The notes: a model not told the origin generated them from the letters alone. Shown: positions 36,142-45,100, counted from the stretch's first letter. The stretch: 64,000 nt of DNA from Streptomyces pacificus (GCF_011766325.1 NZ_BLLG01000001.1:372001-436000), one strand, 5' to 3'. Program-made: numbers and translations.

Positions 36142-36963
36142 ATGGAAACCGCCGTACTGATCCTGGCGCTGCTCTTCGCCGCCTTCGTGGCCCTCGGGGT
36201 GTACGCGGGAGTGAAGGCGGTCGGCGCTGCCAAGCGAGGGGTGGACCGCACGATCAGCCAGGCGCGGCGCGCCGTCGAGGACACGACACTGCGGGCGAAG
36301 AGCTTCGGGCAGGTAGGCGTGGCCGGCGAACTGGCCCAGCTGAGAGTGCGTCTGCGCACGTCGATGAAGGCCACACAGGACGACCTGCACGCCGGGGCGG
36401 CCGAGGACGCGTCGCTGCGGGAGTCGATCGGGCTCTTCGACCGGCTCAGCGTGCACGGGCGGGAACTGGACGAGGAACTCCGGAGGCTGGAGTACGAGCC
36501 GGACCGCGACAGGACCAGGGAGCGGCTGCCGCAGCTGCGTGAGCGCGTCGAGCGGATCACCCACTCCGCCGAGTCCCTGCGCTGGGCCGCCAGGGACCGC
36601 GCGCGTTCCTTCGCCGAGGACGACCTGGAGTTCCTGGCCACCCAGATCGACATGGAGGCGGGAGCGCTGCGCGACTGGTCGCGCAGCGAGCCGGTGCGGC
36701 CCGAGCCCGCGGCGGAGGACCCTCCGCCGACGGCGGCGCGGGGGCCCTGGGCGCCCTCCGCGCCGGCACCGCGTCCTGCCGCGTCCGCGGGGGCACCGGA
36801 GGAACGGGGACCAGGGGAAGGGGCACCGGGGGATGCGGGGGATGCGGGGAATGCAGGGCCCGGGAGGGGTACCCGGGAGCCGCGGGCGATCCCGCCGCGA
36901 GACCCGCGCCTTTCGACCCGCTACCCCTGGGACAAGACCACCCGCCCGGAGAACACGCGGTAG
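36142..36963 (+). CDS. Membrane-anchored coiled-coil protein
   Basis: A 273-residue unknown. The N-terminus is one membrane helix (about 4-26, AVLILALLFAAFVALGVYAG). Residues 35-185 are highly charged and helical, with heptad-like stretches (GRELDEELRRLEYE, RTRERLPQLRERVERI), likely a cytoplasmic coiled coil. The tail is Pro/Gly/Ala-rich. A purine-rich GGAGGGGC precedes ATG 36142. The last codons form half of a 22-bp terminator stem and the TAG stop lies in its loop. It lies between leuS and degV and may be a cell-shape or division-associated scaffold, though no family was recognised. Confidence 0.75.
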   Translation: METAVLILALLFAAFVALGVYAGVKAVGAAKRGVDRTISQARRAVEDTTLRAKSFGQVGVAGELAQLRVRLRTSMKATQDDLHAGAAEDASLRESIGLFDRLSVHGRELDEELRRLEYEPDRDRTRERLPQLRERVERITHSAESLRWAARDRARSFAEDDLEFLATQIDMEAGALRDWSRSEPVRPEPAAEDPPPTAARGPWAPSAPAPRPAASAGAPEERGPGEGAPGDAGDAGNAGPGRGTREPRAIPPRDPRLSTRYPWDKTTRPENTR

Positions 36964-36988
36964 TGCCGCGTGTTCTCCGGGCGGGGTG
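36939..36988 (+). terminator. Terminator built into the end of the coding sequence
   Basis: A 22-base arm at 36939-36960 pairs with 36966-36988 (one bulged G). The 5-base loop begins with the TAG stop codon (36961-36963). The left arm is therefore coding sequence. No T-run follows. Confidence 0.8.
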
Positions 36989-37148
36989 TGCGCGCCGGGG
37001 CGGGTCGGCGGTGCCGCTCGCCCCGGTGGTCCGTTGGGCGCCGTGTGCTGCCCGCCGGCCGTAGGGGCTGCCCCGGGACGGCAGCCGTCCGTGATACGGC
37101 AGTGAAGGATGGGGCGGGGTCGGGCTGCCGTGCCGCCCCCGGTGCGGG

Positions 37149-37154
37149 TAACCT
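37149..37154 (+). promoter_or_regulatory. -10 box of leaderless degV
   Basis: TAACCT followed by 7 bases and ATG 37162; no Shine-Dalgarno sequence. Confidence 0.55.
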
Positions 37155-37161
37155 CCCGCTC

Positions 37162-38007
37162 ATGTCCCGCCATGTCGCGATCGTCACCGATTCCACGGCC
37201 TACCTGCCGCCGCAGACGATGGAGGCGCAGGGAATCACCGCGGTGCCACTGACCGTCGTGCTCGGGAACCAGGCGCTCGAGGAGGGTACCGAGATCTCGG
37301 CCCGATCCCTCGCGCAGGCGCTGGGGAGGCGCCGTGCCGTGACCACGTCCAGGCCGAGCCCGGGAACCTTCGCGGCCGCCTACCGGGCTGTCGCGGAGGC
37401 CGGTGCGACCGGCATCGTCTCGCTGCATCTGTCCTCGGAGTTCTCCGGTACCTACGACGCGGCGGTGCTGGCGGCGGAGGAGGCACCCGTCCCGGTCCGT
37501 GTGGTGGACACCGGCATGGTGGCGATGGCGCTGGGGTTCTGCGCCCTTGCAGCGGCCGGGGCGGTCGACGCCGGCGGCTCCCTCGACGAGGCGGTCGCCG
37601 CGGCCGAGAAGCGGGCCGCGCGCACATCCGCCTTCTTCTACGTCGACACTCTCGACTATCTGCGCCGTGGCGGCCGGATCGGCGCCGCTCAAGCGCTGTT
37701 CGGATCGGCGCTCGCGGTGAAGCCGCTGCTGCAGCTCGAAGGCGGCCGGATCGAGCTCAAGGAGAAGGTGCGTACGGCCTCCAAGGCGATCGCCCGGCTC
37801 GAGGAGATCGCGGCTGAGCGCGCCGGTACCGGCCCCGTGGACATCGCGGTGCACCATCTTGCCGCTCCCGACCGGGCGTCCGCACTGGCCGAGCGGCTGC
37901 GGCTGCGGCTGCCGAACCTGGGCGAGCTGCACGTCAGCGAGGTGGGCGCGGTGATCGGCGCGCACACGGGCCCCGGGTTGCTGGGGGCCGTGGTCTCGGC
38001 ACGGTGA
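37162..38007 (+). CDS. DegV family fatty-acid-binding protein
   Basis: A 281-residue DegV protein. VAIVTDSTAYLPP is the N-terminal signature, TTSRPSPGTF and LHLSSEFSGTYDAA form the fatty-acid carboxylate site, and VDTLDYLRRGGRIG is the second conserved motif. DegV/FakB proteins present fatty acids to a kinase (FakA) for phosphorylation; no fakA (DAK-type) gene lies in the window. ATG at 37162 follows a leaderless-type -10 box. Length is normal for the family. Confidence 0.93.
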   Translation: MSRHVAIVTDSTAYLPPQTMEAQGITAVPLTVVLGNQALEEGTEISARSLAQALGRRRAVTTSRPSPGTFAAAYRAVAEAGATGIVSLHLSSEFSGTYDAAVLAAEEAPVPVRVVDTGMVAMALGFCALAAAGAVDAGGSLDEAVAAAEKRAARTSAFFYVDTLDYLRRGGRIGAAQALFGSALAVKPLLQLEGGRIELKEKVRTASKAIARLEEIAAERAGTGPVDIAVHHLAAPDRASALAERLRLRLPNLGELHVSEVGAVIGAHTGPGLLGAVVSAR

Positions 38008-38428
38008 GGACGCGCGGTCACGGCGCGGCGGGGCCGGGGCCGGGGTCTGCGGGAGGAGGAGACGCCGCGAGGAGGCCGGAGCCCGGACGACGGCCGTACG
38101 GGCCCTGTCGGTTCGGTGCCGAGGCGCAGCGCGGCGGCGGGCAGGTTGTTCGCCTGGTTGACGACGGGTCCCGGTCCCCGCTGGTGTGAGGACGCGGGCG
38201 GTCCTTCCGGGCAGTGGTGGGGCAGCCATGGGGCGGTGGTTCCGGGCAGTGGTGGGGCAGCCATGGGGCAGTGGTGGCGCGGTAGTGGCGCGGAAGAGGC
38301 GCAGTGGTGGGGCGAACGAGCACAGCGGTCACTCCTGAGGGTGACGAAGTTTTCCACAACGGCCGGGTTTCCCACCGGAATTGACGCTGCTGAGCGGAGT
38401 TTCGCCGCACTCCCTAACGTCGGGTGTC
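38008..38428. other. Intergenic region with 35-bp tandem repeat
   Basis: 421 bases before comEA without a credible gene. It holds two 35-bp tandem copies (38205-38274) and further GCAGTGGTGG fragments to about 38315. An AT-richer stretch (38335-38420) contains TAACGT, a possible -10 for comEA. Confidence 0.6.
38205..38274. repeat. 35-bp tandem repeat, two copies
   Basis: 38205-38239 and 38240-38274 differ only at one position (G 38235 versus A 38270). Partial GCAGTGG motifs continue downstream. Intergenic. Confidence 0.88.
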
Positions 38429-39532
38429 ATGACCGACCGATCACGCTCTGCGACCAGCGGCCCGGGACGTGCTCCCGCCTCGGACGGCCGTGCCCGTCAT
38501 CGCCGGCAGCGGTTGCGGCCGGGGAAGGGGCCGGCGCCGGACCCGTCCAGCGCATCCTCGGCCACGTGCACGGCAGCGCCATCGGCCGTGCGGTTGCGCG
38601 CCCAAGCCCTCTTCCCCGCCTCGGACGCACCCCGGGCGGGCGGCGGGCCGCCACCCGGGCGCTTCCGGGAGCCGGCTGCCGTGCAGGCAACGGCACAGGG
38701 CCGGGAGCCGACCGTCGGGCAGGACGGGATGCGGGAGCCGGCCGCTCCGCCGGAGCGAGGGGGTGGCCGGGCCGCGCCAGCGCCCGGCTCGCGCGATCCG
38801 TCACGATCGGCGCGACCGACCGGAACCGGGCTGTCGCTGGGTGAGCGGACACGTCTGGCCTGGGGCGAGCGGATGCCGTCGTGGGTGCGGATGCGCTGCG
38901 GGCTGGCACCGAGGACGCTGGCCGCGCTCACGGTGGTCCTGGCCCTCGGGGTGGTTCTCGCCGCGCAGCACTTCCGGGCCGGCCGGCCGGAGCCGGTGCC
39001 CGCGCCGCAACTCGTCGGGGGCGCGCCTCCTGCGACGCCGGGCACCACCCCGCACGGGCCCTCGCCGGGGCCGCCGCCCGTGCCGAAGCCCACCGGGCGC
39101 ATCGTCGTCGACGTGAGCGGGGGAGTCCTGCGGCCGGGCGTCCTCCACCTGCCGGCGGGGGCCCGGGTCGCCGACGCACTGCGGGCGGCCGGCGGGGTCA
39201 AGGCGGGCACCGACCTCGCCGGCCTCAACCGGGCGCGGGTGCTCATGGACGGCGAGCAGGTGGCCGTGGGTGTTCCTCAGGCCCCCGGCGGGCCGGCCCC
39301 CGGGCTGCACGGGCCGATGGACGGGGGCGCTCCGGGCGGGGGGCCGCTCAGCCTCAGCACCGCCACGGCGGAGCAACTCGACACCCTGCCGGGTGTGGGC
39401 CCGGTGCTCGCCCGGCACATCGTGGACTACCGCGCAGAGCACGGCGGCTTCCGCTCGGTCGGCGAACTCCGCGAGGTGAAGGGGATCGGCGACCGCCGGT
39501 TCGAGGACCTGCGACCGCTGGTGCGCCCATGA
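38429..39532 (+). CDS. comEA: ComEA-like helix-hairpin-helix DNA-binding protein
   Basis: A 367-residue protein. A long, disordered Arg/Pro/Ala N-terminus (1-165) precedes one membrane helix (about 170-195, LAALTVVLALGVVLAAQHF). The outside part has an SLBB domain (IVVDVSGGVLRPGVLHLPAG) and a C-terminal HhH pair (STATAEQLDTLPGVGPVLA, FRSVGELREVKGIGDRRFEDL) that binds DNA. In competent bacteria ComEA captures incoming DNA. The N-terminal part is much longer than in Bacillus. ATG at 38429 is supported by TAACGT 8 bases upstream. Its TGA overlaps comEC (ATGA). Confidence 0.92.
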   Translation: MTDRSRSATSGPGRAPASDGRARHRRQRLRPGKGPAPDPSSASSATCTAAPSAVRLRAQALFPASDAPRAGGGPPPGRFREPAAVQATAQGREPTVGQDGMREPAAPPERGGGRAAPAPGSRDPSRSARPTGTGLSLGERTRLAWGERMPSWVRMRCGLAPRTLAALTVVLALGVVLAAQHFRAGRPEPVPAPQLVGGAPPATPGTTPHGPSPGPPPVPKPTGRIVVDVSGGVLRPGVLHLPAGARVADALRAAGGVKAGTDLAGLNRARVLMDGEQVAVGVPQAPGGPAPGLHGPMDGGAPGGGPLSLSTATAEQLDTLPGVGPVLARHIVDYRAEHGGFRSVGELREVKGIGDRRFEDLRPLVRP

Positions 39533-42042
39533 CCCAGACGGCGGCAGGGCCCCCCGGGACCGAGCCGGGGCCGGGAGTGGCCGACGCCGTCGAGGAGCGT
39601 CCGGCCGATCTGCGTCTGGTGCTGCCCGCACTCGCCGCCTGGGGCGCCGCGGCCGTCGGTCTGACGGCTCGGGCGCCCTGGCCGGGTGTGACGGTGCTGG
39701 GCTGCCTCGCGGCTGCGGGCGCCCTCGTACTGTCCCTGACCGTCCGGGTGGCGCGCCGCCGCTCCTGGCATGGCGCCGGCAACAGGGTTGCCGCCGCCGC
39801 GGTGCTGCTGTGCACAGCAGCCGGCACGGCCGCGGGCGCACTGCGCGGCGCGGACCTGTACCGGGGCCCGGTGCCCGCGGCAGCGGGCACGTACGGCCTG
39901 ATCACCGCGGAACTGACCGTCGTCACCGATCCGCGTGCGACCCGGCCGCAGGTATGGGGTGATCGTGCGAAGCAGCCGGCCGTCATGCTGGAGGCGCGGG
40001 TCGTCCGGGTCGCCACCGCGCACGCGGAGCCGATGGCCACCAGGGCGCCGGTGCTGGTGATCGTCCGGCCGGGGGCGGCGGCCGGCGCATGGCTGAGCCT
40101 GCTGCCGTCGACGCGGCTCACCCTCGACGCGCGGGCGGAGCCGCCGACGGAGGGGGAGGGCAGGTTCGCGGCCGTACTGAGGGCCCGGGGCACGGGACCA
40201 CCCCGGATCACCGGACCGCCGACCACGGCGCAGCGCCTGGCGGGGAATCTGCGCGCGGGGCTGAGGCAGGCGACCGAGGCACTGCCGCCGGACGCGCGCG
40301 CCCTTCTGCCGGGGCTTGTCGTCGGCGACACCTCCCGCATCGGCACCGAACTGCAAGAGGCGTTCAAGGCGACGGACCTCACGCACCTGCTGGCTGTCTC
40401 CGGAAGCAACCTGGCCATCGTCCTGTTCCTGCTCATCGGCCCACCGGGAAGGGCGCTCAGAGCGGAACGAGGCGGTCTGGCCCCCCGGTTGGGCGTCCCG
40501 CTGCGCGCGACCGCGCTGTTCGGCGGCGTACTCACCCTGGGATTCGTCGTGGTGTGCCGGCCGGAACCGAGCGTGCTGCGCGCCGCGGCATGCGGAGCGA
40601 TCACCCTGCTCGCCATCGGCACCGGCCGGAGCAGATCGCTGCTCCCGGCTCTGGCGGCTGCCGTACTGCTGCTGGTTCTGTGGGACCCGTGGTCGGCCCG
40701 TACCTTCGGTTTTCTGCTCTCCGTGCTGGCCACCGGCTCGCTCCTCACCCTTGCCCCGCGCTGGAGCGTGGGCCTGCGACAGCGCGGAGTGCCGGCTCGA
40801 TGCGCAGGGGCCCTCGCCGCCGTCGCCGCGGCGCAGGCGGTGTGCGCACCGGTCGTGGTCGTGTTCGCCGAACGGATCAGCCTCGTGGCGATCCCCTGCG
40901 GTCTCCTCGCCGAGCCCGCCGTGGCGCCCGCCACGGTGCTGGGGTTCGCGGCGCTCGCCGCCGCACCCGTCTCGATACCGGTCGCCGAACTGCTGGCACG
41001 CTGCGCCGGCTGGCCGGTCCAGTGGATCGCCGGAGTCGCCCGCACCGGCGCCGGCCTCCCCGGCGCACAGGCCGAGTGGCCCGGTGGCTGGCGGGGTGCG
41101 CTGCTGCTGGCCGCGGTCATCGCCGCCGGGATGCTGATGGCACGCAGGGTGCCCCGGGGCCCCTGGCCCGCCGTGGGATGTGTCCTGCTGCTCGTCCTGG
41201 TGGTGCTGCGGCCGCCCCCGCTGACCAGGATCGTCACCGGATGGCCGCCGTCCGGCTGGTCGTTCGCCGTGTGCGACGTCGGCCAGGGCGACGCCGCGGT
41301 TCTGGCCGCGGGTGAAGGGACGGCCGTGGTGGTGGACGCCGGGCCCGATCCGGCGCTGACCGACCGCTGCCTCCACGAACTGGGTGTCAGGAGGGTGCCT
41401 CTGCTGCTGCTGACCCACTTCCACGCCGATCATGTGGCGGGGCTGCCCGGTGCCCTGCGGGGCAGAAGCGTCGGCGCCATCCAGACGACGGGCCTCGAAG
41501 AGCCGCGCGAACAGGCTGAGTTCGTGCACCGGACCGCCGATGCTGCCGGTGTGCCCCTGATCCGTCCAGGACCGGGGGAGCGACGGCGTGTGGGAGGCCT
41601 CACCTGGCGGGTGCTCTGGCCGGTGCCCGGGACGGGAACCGGCACAAAGCCGTCGGAGCCCAACGACGCGAGCGTCACCCTGCTCGCGCGGACGGAAGCG
41701 GGGGTGTCGCTGCTGCTCCTCGGGGATCTGGAACCCCCCGCGCAGCAGGCGCTGATGAGGGCCCATCCGGCCCTCTCGCGCGTCGACGTGCTCAAGGTCG
41801 CGCACCACGGGTCGGGCTTCCAGCATCCGGCTCTGCTCGCGGCGGCCCGGCCCCGGCTGGCGCTCATCTCCTGCGGCCGGGGCAACCCGTACGGGCACCC
41901 GTCGCCCCGGACCGTCGCCGCTCTGCGGTCCCAGGGCGCCTTGGTGCTGCGTACAGACAGGGACGGGGCGATCGCCGTCATGGGCTCCGGGGGAGATCTG
42001 CGAGCAGTACCACGCGGCTCCCGGACTTCGAGGGCGCCATGA
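39529..42042 (+). CDS. comEC: ComEC/Rec2 family DNA translocation channel
   Basis: An 837-residue membrane protein. An N-terminal DUF4131-like region follows three early hydrophobic segments. The competence domain (about 265-540) has HLLAVSGSNLAIVLFLLIG and about eight more helices. The C-terminal metallo-beta-lactamase-like domain (about 580-820) has DVGQGDAAVL, THFHADHVAG and HHGSGFQHP, so metal ligands look complete. ComEC imports single-stranded DNA across the membrane. ATG overlaps the comEA stop. Streptomyces are not known as naturally competent by the usual route, so its present role is uncertain. Confidence 0.94.
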   Translation: MTQTAAGPPGTEPGPGVADAVEERPADLRLVLPALAAWGAAAVGLTARAPWPGVTVLGCLAAAGALVLSLTVRVARRRSWHGAGNRVAAAAVLLCTAAGTAAGALRGADLYRGPVPAAAGTYGLITAELTVVTDPRATRPQVWGDRAKQPAVMLEARVVRVATAHAEPMATRAPVLVIVRPGAAAGAWLSLLPSTRLTLDARAEPPTEGEGRFAAVLRARGTGPPRITGPPTTAQRLAGNLRAGLRQATEALPPDARALLPGLVVGDTSRIGTELQEAFKATDLTHLLAVSGSNLAIVLFLLIGPPGRALRAERGGLAPRLGVPLRATALFGGVLTLGFVVVCRPEPSVLRAAACGAITLLAIGTGRSRSLLPALAAAVLLLVLWDPWSARTFGFLLSVLATGSLLTLAPRWSVGLRQRGVPARCAGALAAVAAAQAVCAPVVVVFAERISLVAIPCGLLAEPAVAPATVLGFAALAAAPVSIPVAELLARCAGWPVQWIAGVARTGAGLPGAQAEWPGGWRGALLLAAVIAAGMLMARRVPRGPWPAVGCVLLLVLVVLRPPPLTRIVTGWPPSGWSFAVCDVGQGDAAVLAAGEGTAVVVDAGPDPALTDRCLHELGVRRVPLLLLTHFHADHVAGLPGALRGRSVGAIQTTGLEEPREQAEFVHRTADAAGVPLIRPGPGERRRVGGLTWRVLWPVPGTGTGTKPSEPNDASVTLLARTEAGVSLLLLGDLEPPAQQALMRAHPALSRVDVLKVAHHGSGFQHPALLAAARPRLALISCGRGNPYGHPSPRTVAALRSQGALVLRTDRDGAIAVMGSGGDLRAVPRGSRTSRAP

Positions 42043-42051
42043 ACGGCTTCG

Positions 42052-42507
42052 TCAGTCCAGCCACTGTCCGCCGCGCATCAGCAGACGGCCCGGCTGCTCG
42101 TTCTCCTCCCGCCAGGCCTTGACCGTGTGAGGGGTGATCCGCAGGAAGACGCACTGGGCCCCGTCGCGCGGGTCCCAACCGAGCTTCGCCGAGAACGCAC
42201 GGGCGGAGTCGGCTGCCAGGGCGTCGCATTCCACGACCTCGGCGGTGCCGGACAGGTGCACGACGTCAGTGGCCGGGCCGACGGTGACGACGGCCTCGCC
42301 GCGCGGTGTCAGATTGCGGGCGGTCACGGTGTCGCGCCGGGTGCACATCAGCAGCGTGCCCCGGTCCCACAGGAACCACAAGGGCACGAGTGCGGGCCTG
42401 CCGTTCGCCGATGAGGTGGCGACCCAGGCGTCACGGTCCTGCGTCAGTCGGCTGAGGGTGTCCTTCCTTCGCTGCGCACGGTTGCGGACCGGCCCGGGGC
42501 TCATCAT
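42052..42507 (-). CDS. Pyridoxamine-phosphate-oxidase-fold (F420/FMN-binding) protein
   Basis: A 151-residue split-barrel flavoprotein-like protein. It shows AWVATSSANGRPALVPLWFLW, the strand pattern of this fold, then MCTRRDTVTARNLTPRGEAV and ending WREENEQPGRLLMRGGQWLD. Related actinobacterial proteins bind FMN, F420 or heme. No catalytic function can be assigned. Two tandem ATG codons at 42507 and 42504 are the likely start. It converges on comEC with only 9 bases between stops and no hairpin in that gap. Confidence 0.85.
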   Translation of the reverse strand: MMSPGPVRNRAQRRKDTLSRLTQDRDAWVATSSANGRPALVPLWFLWDRGTLLMCTRRDTVTARNLTPRGEAVVTVGPATDVVHLSGTAEVVECDALAADSARAFSAKLGWDPRDGAQCVFLRITPHTVKAWREENEQPGRLLMRGGQWLD

Positions 42508-42760
42508 GACCTGAGAGCGTACGCCGCGGGTGCGTTCCGGCACGTCAGGCAGCGGACGGAGGCGGCTCCGCCCGACGTCCTAGGACCTTTGACGTATGGC
42601 GGGTGCGGTCAGCGCCTGCGGCAGGGACCGCACCCGCGCACACGGCGAGGCCCTCCCCGCGGCAGGGCGGCCTCTCGGCCGGAGGCCGTGGGCAGCGTCC
42701 CCGCCGCATCGGGGCCGACCGCCCCGGCCGGGCCGACTCGGAGGTGCCGCGAGACTCTTG

Positions 42761-42802
42761 GCAGGGGCAGGGGCAGGGGCAGGGGCAGGGGCAGGGGCAG
42801 GG
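42761..42802 (+). repeat. (GCAGGG)7 repeat, G-quadruplex candidate
   Basis: Seven exact 6-bp units, giving runs of four G separated by CA on the plus strand. It lies about 110 bases upstream of a small leaderless gene. Confidence 0.92.
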
Positions 42803-42902
42803 GCGGGTCCGTGCCGGGGGAACACCGCGACGCCCCCCGGGGGGTCACCGGTCGCCTCTCCTCGCCGCTGCCGGGACGGCAGGGCGCTCGCCGGGAGCAC
42901 GG

Positions 42903-42908
42903 CACAAT
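42903..42908 (+). promoter_or_regulatory. -10 box of a small leaderless gene
   Basis: CACAAT followed by 6 bases and GTG 42915. Confidence 0.45.
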
Positions 42909-42914
42909 GTGGCG

Positions 42915-43160
42915 GTGAGTGATGTGAGACATGTGCTCGTCCTGCCGGACCGTGACGCCGCAGAAGAGGTCCTCGAGGCGATCGGGGATCGCTTCGGCGT
43001 GGACGACGAGCCCCGGCTGGTGCGCGACGCCCTGGCGGGGGAGGACGATGCGGAGGACGCACAGTGGCTTGTGGTCGTCGAGGACCCGGAAGCCAGGCTG
43101 AGCCCCGCCGAACTGGACGACTTCGTGGCCGGCTGGGACGGCTGGCGGGAGGAGCCCTAG
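42915..43160 (+). CDS. Small acidic hypothetical protein
   Basis: 81 residues: VSDVRHVLVLPDRDAAEEVL, then a strongly acidic middle (ALAGEDDAEDAQWLVVVEDPE) and an ending DFVAGWDGWREEP. The pattern beta-alpha-beta-beta-alpha suggests a compact ferredoxin-like fold. No metal or catalytic motif is seen. GTG 42915 sits 6 bases after a -10 box. It precedes holA by 237 bases. Function unknown. Confidence 0.7.
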   Translation: MSDVRHVLVLPDRDAAEEVLEAIGDRFGVDDEPRLVRDALAGEDDAEDAQWLVVVEDPEARLSPAELDDFVAGWDGWREEP

Positions 43161-43397
43161 CGGCTCCGGCAGCCCGCCCGTCGAACGTCCGCCGAACACC
43201 CGTCGAACGCGCGCCGAATGTCTGCGTACCGTTCGCGTACCCACCGTTCGCGGGCTGCGTTCCGGGGCCGGGAGGGGCGTGCTTCGCCCCGGTGCCGGTG
43301 CCGGGGCGGCGAGCGCCGGACAGGGCCGTCGGTGCCGGCACCGCGAGCGCCGGGCAGGGGCCGCCGGTGTCGGTGGCCCGTGGGATGCTGGACCGCG

Positions 43398-44384
43398 ATG
43401 GCCACCAGGAAGAACACCGACGACGACCCCCTCGCCCCCGTCACGATCGCGGTGGGCCAGGAGGATCTGCTGCTGGACCGCGCCGTGCAGCGGGTGGTGG
43501 CGGCCGCCCGGGCCGCCGATGCCGACACGGACGTCCGCGACCTCACCTCCGATCAGCTCCAGCCCGGCACGCTCGCCGAGCTGACGAGCCCCTCGCTCTT
43601 CGCCGAACGCAAGGTCGTCGTCGTGCGGAACGCTCAGGACCTCTCCGCCGACACGATCAAGGACATCAAGGCCTACCTCGCCGCACCGGTCGACGAGATC
43701 ACGCTGGTGGTGCTGCACGCGGGCGGTGCGAAGGGGAAGGGGCTGCTCGACGCCGCACGCAAGGCGGGCGCGCGTGAGGTGGCCTGCCCCAAGACGACGA
43801 AGCCGGCGGAGCGACTGACCTTCGTGCGCTCCGAGTTCCGCGCGCTGGGGCGTTCCGCGTCCCCCGAGGCGTGCCAGGTCCTCGTCGACGCCATCGGCAG
43901 TGACCTCCGGGAGTTGGCGAGCGCCGTCTCGCAGCTGGCCGCGGATGTCGAGGGCACGGTCGACGAGGCCGTCGTCGGCCGCTATTACACCGGTCGCGCG
44001 GAGGCGTCCAGCTTCACCGTGGCCGACCGGGCGGTCGAGGGACGCGCGGCTGAGGCGCTGGAGGCTCTGCGCTGGTCGCTTTCGACCGGTGTCGCGCCCG
44101 TCCTGATCACCAGCGCACTGGCGCAGGGGGTGCGGGCGATCGGCAAGCTGTCGTCCGCGCGTGGCGGCCGGCCGGCGGATCTCGCGCGTGAACTCGGCAT
44201 GCCGCCCTGGAAGATCGACCGCGTCCGCCAGCAGATGCGCGGCTGGACGCCGGACGGTGTGGGCCTCGCACTGCGCGCCGTGGCGGAGGCGGACGCCGGT
44301 GTGAAGGGGGGCGGCGACGACCCGGAGTACGCGCTGGAGAAGGCGGTGGTGGCGGTCGCCCGTGCGGCACGCCTGCGCCGTTGA
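43398..44384 (+). CDS. holA: DNA polymerase III delta subunit
   Basis: A 328-residue clamp-loader subunit that opens the beta clamp. It begins PVTIAVGQEDLLLDRAVQRV and has the typical LTSPSLFAERKVVVVRNA and a C-terminal helical collar region (SLSTGVAPVLITSALAQGVR, WKIDRVRQQMRGW). As usual for delta it lacks a functional Walker A. ATG at 43398 fits the conserved N-terminus and has GATGCT 8 bases upstream, possibly its -10. rpsT follows 0.7 kb downstream on the other strand, an arrangement common in bacteria. Confidence 0.93.
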   Translation: MATRKNTDDDPLAPVTIAVGQEDLLLDRAVQRVVAAARAADADTDVRDLTSDQLQPGTLAELTSPSLFAERKVVVVRNAQDLSADTIKDIKAYLAAPVDEITLVVLHAGGAKGKGLLDAARKAGAREVACPKTTKPAERLTFVRSEFRALGRSASPEACQVLVDAIGSDLRELASAVSQLAADVEGTVDEAVVGRYYTGRAEASSFTVADRAVEGRAAEALEALRWSLSTGVAPVLITSALAQGVRAIGKLSSARGGRPADLARELGMPPWKIDRVRQQMRGWTPDGVGLALRAVAEADAGVKGGGDDPEYALEKAVVAVARAARLRR

Positions 44385-44605
44385 CCCCTGGACCGACCGC
44401 ACTCATGCGTGCCGGCTCCCTGGCAGGGCCTGCCGTTCACGTCGCCGGCCCCCGGCGTGGCCCGCTCCTGCGTCGCCGGCCCCCTTGCGCGACCGCCCGG
44501 GGCGTCCTCGCCGCGCGTGTCCCGGTGCGGACCTGCTCATGAACGTCCTGCGGAGCCGCCCTGCGGCTGCCGCCCCCTTGCTCCTTCCCGCCTCTGCCGG
44601 GTCCG

Positions 44606-44650
44606 CGCCTCTCTGCCCGGTGCCTCTCTTCCCGGTGCCTCTCTGCCCCG
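44606..44650. repeat. 15-bp tandem repeat, three near-identical copies
   Basis: Units at 44606, 44621 and 44636 of the form TGCCTCTCTGCCCGG, each with one or two substitutions. Intergenic. Confidence 0.8.
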
Positions 44651-44863
44651 TGCGAGCCCGCCCCGTGCGCGATGCGGCTCTGCCCTGTGCGCCTGCCCCT
44701 CGGCGTCCCCGTGCGTCGTGTGGTTCTCCCCCGCGCCGCACGCTCCTTGCCTCCTGCGCGGTTCGCCTCCGTACCTCGGGAGCGGCCGTCCGCCCCGTCC
44801 CGAACGCCCGGCCCGGCCGTGTGCTCGGTGGTCCGGACGCCGCGGTGGGGCTCCGACGCGAAA

Positions 44864-44904
44864 ACCCCGCCCTCCCGAACCGGGGAAGAACGGGGTGGCG
44901 GGGT
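44864..44904 (-). terminator. Candidate terminator of rpsT
   Basis: On the minus strand ACCCCGCC (from 44904) pairs with GGCGGGGT (to 44864), followed by TTTCG. It lies about 200 bases after the rpsT stop. A second inverted repeat sits between. Confidence 0.55.
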
Positions 44905-45100
44905 CTTCGGGCCCGGCCGAGGCCGGGAAGCCGGTGGACTCGCACCCGCGTGGCGAACGCAGGCCGCGTGCGAGTCCGGGTGCCGGGATGCCGGGGACGG
45001 ATGAGAGAGGGCCCGTCTGGTCCGGTCCGGCGGTCAAGTCGTCCGGCGGGTGGCCCAGGAGGCGGCTGCCGGAGGTCCCGGGGTCGACCGGGGTGGGAGC

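Larger units (their letters stand above)
42508..42914. other. Intergenic region with GGGGCA hexanucleotide repeat
   Basis: 407 bases with no gene. It holds seven GCAGGG units (42761-42802), a G-quadruplex-type sequence on the plus strand, and the -10 box of the next gene. Confidence 0.65.
44385..45100. other. 716-base region between holA and rpsT
   Basis: No credible gene. The open frames are compositional. It contains three copies of a 15-bp repeat at 44606-44650, an rpsT terminator hairpin (44864-44904) and an imperfect inverted repeat at 44936-44977 (GGACTCGCAC / GTGCGAGTCC). Confidence 0.65.

Noticed and set aside
36028..38229. A 733-residue minus-strand frame opposite degV and the coiled-coil gene
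   Set aside because: Antisense shadow without motifs; both plus-strand genes have clear starts.
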